A stretch of 64,000 nt of DNA from Pedobacter sp. WC2423. GTDB lineage: Bacteria; Bacteroidota; Bacteroidia; Sphingobacteriales; Sphingobacteriaceae. Under the pieces are notes generated by a model. That model was given only the letters and a program-made list of their open reading frames with translations, made no database searches and was not told the DNA's origin. How positions within the stretch are numbered: the stretch's first letter is position 1; each line of letters begins with the position of its first letter. Position numbers and translations under genes: made by a program. Location of the stretch: the NCBI RefSeq assembly GCF_040822065.1, contig NZ_CP162005.1, forward strand, positions 1,116,001-1,180,000. Reading direction: 5' to 3'. Below, piece after piece: positions 51,001-63,000 of the stretch.

Positions 51001-54000
51001 ACAGGTGATTCAAACACCAGATCGCATCGCTACCGTGTTTGCAGGGCATAGCCTCACTTACCAGGAACTGAATGCACAGGCCAATCAACTGGCAGCTTAC
51101 CTGATTGACCGTTACCAGATCCAGCCTGACGATCTGATCGGGCTTTGCCTGGAACGCTCTTCGTTTATGGTCGTCGCTATTTTAGGTGTGTTGAAAGCAG
51201 GTGCTGCTTATGTACCGGTTGATCCGGGTTATCCTTCGGAAAGGGTCAATTATATTTTAGCAGATATCAAGGCTAAAGTTGTAATTACGGAGGCCTTAAG
51301 GGCAGAGATTGCAGCTTATGGAACGGCCAATCCTGTTACTGCTACGGGCTCTGGTCATCTGGCTTACGTGATTTACACCAGTGGTACGACCGGTCAGCCC
51401 AAAGGGGTGATGCAGGAACATGGGAATGTGGTCCGTTTGCTGAAGGCCACCGATGACTGGTATGGTTTCAATGAACAGGATGTCTGGACGTTATTCCATT
51501 CTTATGTCTTTGACTTCAGTGTCTGGGAGTTGTGGGGCGCTTTATTGTATGGCGGCAAGCTGGTTATTCCTACCCATGAACAGACCCGTGACCTGGAGCA
51601 GTTCTACGGTTTATGTGCCCTGGAAGGGGTAACGGTCTTAAACCAGACCCCGAATGCTTTCTACCAGTTCAGTGCGATTGCCATTGAAAAGGCAGAACTG
51701 CTGGACAGTTTACGCTACGTGATCTTTGGCGGGGAAGCACTTAATTTAACACAGCTGAAACCCTGGTACAGCCGTTACAGTGCGCAGAGTCCTCAGCTGG
51801 TCAACATGTACGGCATCACTGAAACTACGGTCCATGTAACCTATAAACTGATTAGTCCTTCGGCACTGGATAGCGGCTCTCTGATTGGGGTAACAATCCC
51901 TGATCAGCAGGCTTATGTATTCAACAATTACCTGAAGCCGGTTCCGTTAGGGGCTGTAGGTGAGCTGTATGTAGGCGGGGCAGGTTTGTCACGCGGTTAC
52001 CTGAACCAGCCTGAACTGACCAGGGAACGCTTCCTGGAAACTTCTTATGGCAGGTTATATCAAACAGGGGATTTAGTGCGGTCGCTGGCTGATGGCAGCC
52101 TGGAATATATTGGCCGTAACGATTTCCAGGTAAAGATCCGTGGTTACCGGATTGAGCTGGGTGAGATTGAGTCGCGGTTATCTTCTTATCCGGGTATCCG
52201 TCAATCGGTGGTCCTGGCTAAAGAAGGGGCACAGAAATACCTTGCAGCTTATTATGTATCGTCAGCTCCGCTGGATCATGAAAGTATCCTGCAGCATCTG
52301 GCAGCTCATTTACCTGAATATATGGTGCCGGCTGTTTTGGTACATCTTGCACAGTTGCCGCTGACGATCAATGGTAAGCTGGACAAGAAAGCTTTGCCAG
52401 ACCCCTCATTTACAGGCAGCAGGCAGTACCAGGCACCGGAGAATGAAACACAGGAAGAGCTGTGCCGGATTTACGCAGAAGTATTACAGCTTGAAGCAGA
52501 AAAGATCAGCATTGATGATGATTTTTTCAGGTTAGGGGGAGACAGTATTTCTGCCATCAGACTAATGAGTAAAATAAACGGAGTAATGGAGATCAGGATG
52601 AATGTATCGGGCATCTTCAGCTATCCTACTATCCGGAAAATGGCGGCACAATTATACGGTAAGGAAGCTGCTGCGCTGAAAATTACAGTTCCTTTTATTA
52701 CCCATCCGGAAGAACAGTTGTTATCCTTTGCTCAGGAACGTTTATGGTTTGTCCAGGCCTATGAAGGTGCAAGTAATGTATATAATGTTCCTATGGTATT
52801 TAAGCTGCGGGATACAACAGACCCGGAACGAATTTTAAGTGCATTAAAGGCCATTGTAAATCGCCATGAAGTTTTGCGCAGTTTAATTAAAACTGGTAGT
52901 GAAGGAGAGGGATATCAACTCGTTATGGATGATGAAATCATGCCATTAAAGATAGAACAGCTCCGGGTAGATTCGGTGGAAGAATTATCGGCTGGTATTG
53001 ACAAAGCAGTCAATCATATATTCAGGTTAGCTGAGGAGTATCCGGTCCGGGTAACAACCTATAATTTTAACGGTGAGCAGTATATCAGTGTGGTATTGCA
53101 TCACATTGCTTTTGATGGCTGGTCAACTGATATTTTTATTCGTGAGCTGTTGCACAATTACAATACAACAGCTTTATTACCGCCCTTAAATCTTCAATAC
53201 AAAGATTATGCACTGTGGCAGCGTAGTTACCTGACAGGAGAAATCCTGGAGAAACAGTTAAGCTATTGGAAAGATAAGTTATCGGGTTATGAAACACTGA
53301 ATTTGATAACTGACCTGCCAAGGCCTGCACAATTAAATTACGAAGGGGCTGATCTGGATTTCAGCCTGGACGAGACAACCAGTAATTCACTGAGAGCAGT
53401 AGCCCGGGAACTGGAAGTAAGTATGTATACCTTACTGTTGAGTGGCTATTATTTAGTATTAAGTACTTACAGTAATCAACAGGATATTGTTGTGGGTAGT
53501 CCTATAGCTAACCGCCATTATACTGAGCTGGAAGAGGTGATCGGTTTTTTTGTGAATACGATGGTTTTGCGGGAGCAGCTGGATGCAGAACAGGAATTGA
53601 CGGCTTTTATAAAGCAGGTCGGAAACGCTGTCAGGGAGGCACAATTATATCAGGATCTGCCATTTGAAAAATTAGTAGGAGAACTTGGAGTTTTACCGGA
53701 CAGCTCACGGCATCCGATCTTCCAGGTACTTTTTGGTTTGGAACAATTTGGCGGCATTGAAAAAGAAGAGGTCGCTGAATTATTGGAAGTGTACGAAGGC
53801 ACAGCTGCTTTTAATGTAGCAAAGCTGGATCTGTCTATGGCAATGGACGATAGTGGTCATGAGATCATGGGTACACTTAATTATGCTACAAGCTTGTTTA
53901 CGGCTTCTACCATTGAAGGATATATCACTACTTATAAAGAAATACTGTTACAGTTGTCAAAATTGAAACAGGGACAGCGGATCAAAGATCTTCATTATCT

Positions 54001-57000
54001 GAATAGTATATCTTTTAAGCAGATTGTTCAGGACCTGAATACTGTTCGCATGGATTATCCTGTTCATCAGACTATCCATGCTCTGTTTGAAAAACAGGCT
54101 GTATTAATACCAGATCAGATAGCATTAGTATTTAATGATCAGCAGCTTAGTTATCTTGAACTCAATGAACGCAGTAATCAGTTGTCGGCTTATCTGAAGG
54201 CAACTTACGCGATAAAACCTGATGACCTGATTGCAATTTGCATGGAAAGATCTGAACAGTTAATCGTCACGATTCTGGCGGTCTTGAAATCAGGAGCTGC
54301 TTATGTACCCATAGATCCTGGCTATCCAAAGGAGCGGATAGCTTATATGGTAGCAGATACGAGCGCAAAAGTTGTAATTACTGATGACTATCAGCCTGAG
54401 CTTAGTGCTTATCCGGTCACAAACCCCGTTACCACTGCGGGAGCTGAAAATCTTGCCTACGTGATCTATACCAGTGGAACTACCGGTAAACCTAAAGGAG
54501 TAATGGTAGAACATGGTGGTGTAGTAAACCTTGCGTTGATACAAGGTGCTGCCTTCGGATTATCTGATGGCTATAAACATTGTTTATGGTATGCTAATTA
54601 TGTGTTTGATGCGCATGTTTCTGAGTTATTTACCGCATTGCTCAATGGGCATCGCTTGTATATTGTGGATGACAGACACAGGAAAGATATCTTTTTATTA
54701 AAAAATTATATAACTGATCATCAGATCCAGATTGCCACTATTCCTCCTGCTTTGCTCGATAAGGAAGAGGTATTGTCACTGGAAACGCTGGTTGTAGCCG
54801 GAGATGTTACAAGTAATCAGTTAATGGAGTTGTACAAGCAATCCGGTACAAACGTAATTAATGCTTACGGGCCTACAGAAACTACTGTATGCGCTACGCT
54901 TCATCAGTATAGCACTGGTAGCAGCAATAGGAATATTGGCCATCCTCTCGCCAATACAACGGCTTATATATTGAATAGCTATATGCAGCCGGTTCCGGCA
55001 GGAGCTATTGGTGAATTATATGTTGGAGGTGCAGGTGTAGCGAGAGGATATCTGCATCTTCCGGAATTAACGGAAGAACGCTTTGTTGAAAATCCTTTTA
55101 CAGGTCAGGGCAGACTTTATAAAACAGGTGACCAGGTAAGATACCTGCTGGATGGAAATATAGAATATATTGGCCGGAATGATTCGCAGGTGAAAATAAG
55201 GGGGTACAGGATCGAGCTGGAAGAAATTCAAAACAGACTGGCTGCTTATCCTGGTATCAAACAAGCGGTAGTGATTGCCAGATCGCTAAGCGACGGGGTG
55301 AAAAGCCTGGCAGGCTATTATGTTTCAGCGCAACTGATTGATACTGCTGTTTTACAAGCTTTTCTGGCACAGCAGTTACCTGAATATATGGTTCCGGCTG
55401 CGATAGTACCTATAGATTTTATGCCTTTGACGGTGAATGGTAAGCTCGACAAAAAAGCATTACCCGATGCGGCTTTTACCGCTGTCAATGGTTACCGTGC
55501 TCCTGAGAATGAAGTGCAGGAAAAATTGTGCGCAGTTTATGCAGAAATATTAGAACTAGAGGAGGATCAAATCAGTATTCATGATGATTTCTTTGCGCTG
55601 GGAGGAGATAGTATACTGGCAATCCGGCTGGTTAGCCGGTTGAATAAATTACTGGATACACAACTCAGTGTAGCAGATATTTTTAGTTACACTACAATCA
55701 GTCAGTTAGCTGATCAACTGGAAGATAGTACTCAGGAAGAAATCAAGATGATCGCGCCTGTTATTGATCAACTGGAAGATCAGGCATTGTCTTTCGCACA
55801 GGAACGGTTATGGTTCATTGAGGCTTATGAGGGGGGTAGTAATGCCTATAACATTCCTTTGCTGTTTAAACTGCATCATTCCACAGCTACAGAGAAAATA
55901 ATCGCCGGATTTGAAGCGTTAGTGCAACGTCATGAAGTATTACGTACGCTGATCAAAACCAATAGCGAAGGCCGTGGATATCAACTGGTCATGAAAGATG
56001 CTTTGCCGGTAGAAAGAATCGTTGTTGAAACTGAAGAGGTTTTGGAGCAAATGATGAGTGAGGCGGTAAACCATGTATTCCAGCTGGATAGAGAGTATCC
56101 GGTAAAAGTAAAGGTGTACCAGTTGCATGAAACAGCTTATGTAAGCATTGTATTACACCATATTGCTTTTGATGGCTGGTCAACTGATCTGCTGATCCGC
56201 GAATTATTGCATCATTATACGGATAAGGATTCATTGCCTGCTCTGGCTATCCAATATAAAGACTTTGCGTTATGGCAGAGAAGTTATCTGACAGGCGCAG
56301 TATTGGAGAAACAGCTGGCTTATTGGAAAACGAGGTTATCGGGTTATGAAACGTTGAACCTGCCCTTAGACCGGCCAAGGCCAGCGCAATTGAGCTATGT
56401 GGGTGCAACTATTGATTTTAGCATCGACGCAATGACCAGTGATGCTTTAAGAACTAAAGCGAAAGAGCTGGGTGTAAGTATGTATAGTCTGTTAATGAGT
56501 GGCTATTATCTGTTATTGGGTAGCTATAGTAATCAGCAGGATATTGTAATTGGCAGTCCTGTTGCAAACCGTCATTATAAAGAAATTGAAGAAGTGATCG
56601 GGTTCTTTGTGAATACGCTGGTATTGCGTGAAGTGCTTGACCCTGAGCAAACAGTTGCTGCATTTATTAAACAGGTAGGTGAGGCAGTGAAAGAGGCACA
56701 AAGCTATCAGGATCTGCCTTTTGAAAAGCTGGTCAGTGAACTGGAAATTCCGCAGGATAGTTCCCGTCATCCTGTATTCCAGGTGCTGTTCGGTGTAGCC
56801 CAGTTTGGCGGAGCGCAAAAGAGTGAAGTAAGTGCTTTATTAGAAGCATATAATGAGGGTGAAAATTATCAGGTAGCAAAATTTGATTTATCAGTAATGC
56901 TCGACGATAGCAGTGCAGAGCTTACAGGATCGTTCAATTATGCGACCAGTTTATTTGATCAGGCTACCATTGAGGGGTATATCGATACTTACCAGCGGAT

Positions 57001-60000
57001 TTTAAAACAATTTGCCCAGCAGAGTGAAGTTGCGATCAAAGAACTCCATTATGCAGATGAAATGAAGTTCGCAGCCTTAAGCTATCCTTCAGCTGATACG
57101 ATTCAATCGCTGTTTGAGGCACAGGTGAGCCAAACACCGGATCGCGTCGCTACCGTGTTTGCAGGGCATAGCCTCACTTACCAGGAACTGAATGCACAGG
57201 CCAATCAACTGGCAGCTTACCTGATTGAGCATTATCAGATCCAGCCTGACGATCTGATCGGACTTTGCCTGGAACGCTCTTCGTTTATGGTCGTCGCTAT
57301 TTTAGGTGTGCTGAAAGCAGGTGCTGCTTATGTACCGGTTGATCCGGGTTATCCTTCGGAAAGGGTCAATTATATTTTAGCAGAGATCAAGGCCAAAGTT
57401 GTAATTACGGAGGCCTTAAGGGCAGAGATTGCAGCTTATGGAACAGCCAATCCTGTTACTGCTACGGGTTCTGGTCATCTGGCTTACGTGATTTACACCA
57501 GTGGTACGACCGGTCAGCCCAAAGGGGTGATGCAGGAACATGGGAATGTGGTCCGGTTGCTGAAGGCCACCGATGACTGGTATGGTTTCAATGAACAGGA
57601 TGTATGGACGTTATTCCATTCTTATGTCTTTGACTTCAGTGTCTGGGAGTTGTGGGGCGCTTTATTGTATGGCGGCAAGCTGGTTATTCCTACCCATGAA
57701 CAGACCCGTGACCTGGAACAGTTCTACGGTTTATGTGCCCTGGAAGGGGTAACGGTCTTAAACCAGACCCCGAATGCTTTCTACCAGTTCAGTGCGATTG
57801 CCATTGAAAAGGCAGAACTGCTGGACAGTTTACGCTACGTGATCTTTGGCGGGGAAGCACTTAATTTATCCCAGCTGAAACCCTGGTACAGCCGTTACAG
57901 TGCGCAGAGTCCGCAGCTGGTCAACATGTACGGCATCACTGAAACTACGGTCCATGTGACCTATAAACTGATTAGTCCTTCGGCACTGGATAGCGGCTCT
58001 CTGATTGGGGTAACGATCCCTGATCAGCAGGCTTATGTATTCAACAATTACCTGAAGCCGGTTCCGTTAGGGGCTGTAGGTGAGCTGTATGTAGGCGGGG
58101 CAGGTTTGTCACGAGGTTACCTGAACCAGCCTGAACTGACCGGGGAACGCTTCCTGGAAACTTCTTATGGCAGGTTATATCAAACAGGGGATTTAGTGCG
58201 GTCGCTGGCTGATGGCAGCCTGGAATATATTGGCCGTAACGATTTCCAGGTAAAGATCCGTGGTTACCGGATTGAGCTGGGTGAGATTGAATCGCGGTTA
58301 TCCGCTTATCCGGGTATCCGTCAATCGGTGGTGCTGGCTAAAGAAGGTGCACAGAAATACCTGGCAGCTTATTATGTATCGTCAGCTCCGCTGGATCATG
58401 AAAGTATCCTGCAGCACCTGGCTGCTCATTTACCTGAATATATGGTGCCGGCTGTTTTGGTACATCTTGCACAGTTGCCGCTGACGATCAATGGTAAGCT
58501 GGACAAGAAAGCTTTACCAGACCCCTCATTTACAGGCAGCAGGCAGTACCAGGCACCGGAGAATGAAACACAGGAAGAGCTGTGCCGGATTTACGCAGAA
58601 GTATTACAGCTTGAAGCAGAAAAGATCAGCATTGATGATGATTTCTTCAGGTTAGGGGGAGACAGTATTATTGCGATTCGTTTGGTCAGTAAGCTTAACA
58701 CCAGGCTGCAGAGTCAAATCCGGGTGAAGGATATATTTATGCTTAAACACATCCGGGGAATCAGCCAGTTTCTTTTACAACAGGAGCAGGGGGATATAGC
58801 AGCGGTGTATGAGCCATTCAGTTTAACAGACCGGAAACTATTCAATCCGGATGAGGTGGCAGATAGCTATCCTGCAAGTTATTTACAGATAGGTATGCTG
58901 TTTGAATCTGAACAGGGCAGCGAAGGTACGTATCATAATATATCTGCCTACACGATCAATCATGCTTTCCATGAGGATAAGTTCATCGCAATATGGGAAC
59001 AGCTTGTACAGAAGCATGAGTTGTTAAGAGCAAAATTTATAGTCTCAGACCATGGTTATGACTGTATTATTCAGCATAAAATTGAACTGGATATATCGGT
59101 AATTGACCATGGAAGTACAACAGCTATCATGGATAATGAGCATGCACATCCTTTTGATTTTACGAAAGCTGGACTTTTCAGGATTATTATTAATCAATAT
59201 GAGGATACTTATGATCTTATTTTTTCTATTCATCATGCGATAGAAGATGGTTGGAGTATAGCCTCTCTTTCTCATGAATTTATCACGGCTTATACCACAG
59301 GTAACCCTGTAGCAGGCCATATTGATTTACATTATGGTGAGTTCATAGCTAAAGAACAAAGTATAATTAATGATCCGGCAACTGAAATATACTGGAAAGA
59401 TTACCTGAAAGATTTTCAGACTACCGAGGTAAAATGGAAGCATGTGAACGCAGCAGGTCAGAAAAATGATACCTGTGCTGATGCTGTATTTGAATTAACG
59501 GAAGAGAAGAGCCGGGGTGTATTAGCACTTGCCCGATCTCTGGATATCAGCGCAGACAGTATATTTATTTATGTATACCTGCATACATTAGCCAGATTCC
59601 TGAATCAGGATGATATTACGATTGGTCTGGTCGTGAATAACCGGATGGAAAAAGAAGGTGGGGATGAGTTGTTTGGGCTGTTCTTAAATACGATTCCTTT
59701 CCGGTATAAAGTTAACGCAGAAAATGATCAGATCAGGGCTGTATTTGAGCAGAAACTGGCATTATATCCTTACAGAGGTTACCCTTATGGAATGATTAAA
59801 TCGATATTGGGGCAGGATGCCTATCAGTTCGCCTTTAATTTCGTAAACTTTCATATCCTGAACGATCAGCAGGATGATGTACCCTCCAGTATTGGTTATG
59901 AGAAAACAAATATTCCATTTGTTTTAAACGTTTCCCAAATTGGACAGACTGCTTTTGAAGCAAGATTAACAGCACACGAAAATGTGGCTGATTCCGCATC

Positions 60001-63000
60001 TCTTGCACAATTTATGCGGTACTATGAGCGAAATCTGGAAACTGTGATTAATGGCCAGCCCGATTTTAATACCTTACCTGAAGCTGATTATAATCAAATT
60101 TGTCAATGGAATAATACTTCGCGCAGTTACCCGGATGATCAGACCATCAGGGAATTATTTGAGGCACAGGTAGCCCGCACGCCTGATAACGTTGCTGTGG
60201 TCTATGAAAACAGGCATCTTTCTTACCAAGAGCTGAATGAAAAAGCGGATTTGCTGGCAATATATCTTCAGGATGTTTACCAGATACAGCCTGATGATCT
60301 GGTGGTTCTTTGTCTTGAACGTTCAGCATATATGCTGATTGCTATCCTGGCCGTATTAAAATCCGGTGGTGCATATGTTCCTGTAGATCCGGAACTTCCA
60401 CTGGAAAGAATCGGTTATATCCTTTCGGATACCAGGGCACGTATCGTATTGACCAATAAATCTTACCCTGCAGGACTTGAATTGTTAACCGTGGATTCAG
60501 GGATTTCAAAAGAGCACATAGATGACGATTCTTTATACAGACAGCTGGCTATTACTTATGCTGGTGAAAAACCTGTTCATTTAAGCAGGCCAGATGATCT
60601 GGCCTATGTAATTTATACAAGTGGTACAACCGGAATGCCTAAAGGTGTAATGATCGCGCAGCATTCCTACGTGAACCTGATTACCTATTACCGGGATACT
60701 TACTTTGATGCACAGGAGCAGATCAGTACTTTATCTGTGACCAGCTATGTTTTTGATATCTGGGGCCTGGAATACGGATTACCACTGATCAGTGGTGGTT
60801 GTATTGAGTTATCAGACAGTAAAGTGGACCTGATAGATGCGGCTAAATACAGCTTTATTCAAATGACCCCGGGATTATTGTCGGCTAAATACGAAGTATT
60901 TCTGTTTAACAATCCGCAGTTAAAGTTATTTATTGGCGGGGAAGCAATTCACCTGGAACTGCTGAATGAAATACTTTCCAAACATGATATCGCTTATTTG
61001 CTGAATGTATATGGCCCTACAGAAACAACGATATGGTCATTAAATCAGTTGAATACCCGGGAGAATTTCAGTACGGATATTGGTCATCCTATAGCGAATA
61101 CAACAGCTTATGTACTGGACAATAAACATACACTGTTACCTATAGGGGCTATTGGTGAATTATATATTGGTGGTGCAGGAGTTGCCAGGGGATATTTAAA
61201 TCTGCCGGAGTTAACGGAAGAACGCTTTATAACTAATCCTTTTCCGGCTTCAGCAGAAAAAAACAATAAACTTTATAAAACTGGTGATCTGGTTCGTTAT
61301 TTACAGGATGGTTCTCTGGAATACCTGGGAAGAAATGATTTTCAGGTAAAAATAAGAGGACACCGGATAGAGTTAGAGGAGATCGTATCCCGGATGCTTG
61401 AATATCCGGCGATCAAACAGGCTGTTGTATTGGCAAAAACGCAGGTTTCTGATCAAAGTAAATACCTGGTGGCCTATTATGTATCGGATACAGCGCTTGA
61501 TAGTGCCGGTTTATCTGCTGAACTCCATAACCAGTTACCTGAATACATGGTGCCGGCAATGTTTATTCATCTGACTGCTTTCCCGCTGACTGTCAATGGA
61601 AAACTGGATAGAAAAGCATTACCTGAAGCCGAATTCAAGACGCTCCGCTTATATCATGCGCCTGAAAATGACTTGCAGAAAAAACTAGGTATGTTGTATG
61701 GAGAAGTGCTGGGACTGGATAGTTCAAAGATTGGAATTGATGAGGACTTTTTCAGGTTAGGCGGGGACAGTATAAGGGCGATTAAGTTGGTGAGTAAAGT
61801 AAACAAACTATTGAATACCCGGTTGCCTGTAGTTACCATCCTTACCCATTCTACAATCCGCAAGCTGGCTGTACAATTGGCTGATGCGGAATCGACGGCA
61901 GTGAAAATCATAGCGCCGCTGGTTTCTGATGCAGCAGACCAGTTGTTATCATTTGCACAGGAACGTCTGTGGTTTATTGAATCTTATGAAGGTGGCAGTC
62001 ATGCTTATAATATTCCTGTAGTATTTAAACTGAAGGAATCAACTCATCTTGAAAATTTACTGAAGAGTTTAATAGCTGTGGTCAACAGACATGAAGTACT
62101 ACATAGTCTGATCAAAACAAATAGCAAAGGTAATGGCTATCAACTGGTCATGGATCAGAATCTTATGCCTTTGCAAATCACACGTCTCAAAGTGAGTACT
62201 GAGGAGGAACTGACAGCAGGAATTGTAAAATCAGTGAATCATATATTCCAGTTAGCTGATGAATATCCTATGCTGGTAAATGTGTATAATTATCAGGAAA
62301 ATACTTTTGTAAGCATTGTGATTCATCATATTGCTTTTGATGGCTGGTCAACTGATCTGCTGATCCGGGAATTATTGCATAATTATTATAGTAAGGAGCC
62401 ACTGCCTGCTTTAAATATACAGTATAAAGATTTTGCACTATGGCAGCGGAATTATTTAACTGGCGCAGTATTAGACAAACAGCTGAATTACTGGAAAAAT
62501 AGGTTATCGGGTTATGAAACCCTGAATTTATCAACTGACTTTTTAAGACCTTCCAGGGTCAGCTATGCTGGGGCAGATTTATTTTTCAGTATCGATGAGT
62601 CTACAAGTGACGATTTAAAAACCGTTGCACGTGAACTGGAAGTCAGTATGTACAGCTTACTGCTTAGCGGTTATTATCTGCTGCTGGCTGGCTATAGTAA
62701 TCAGCAGGATATTGTGATAGGTAGTCCTGTAGCCAACCGCCATCATGAAGAAATTCAGGAAGTGATCGGATTCTTTGTCAATACACTGGCTTTGAGGCAG
62801 GAGCTGAATCCGGAACAGCAACTGGTAAACTTTATCCGCCAGGTAGGAGATACCGGCCGGCAAGCACAGCTGCATCAGGATCTGCCTTTTGAGAAACTGG
62901 TAGGAGAACTGGCTGTATTACAGGATAGTTCAAGACATCCTGTGTTCCAGGTATTGTTTGGAATAGAACAGTTTGGCGAGGAACAGCAGAGTGCAGTAAA

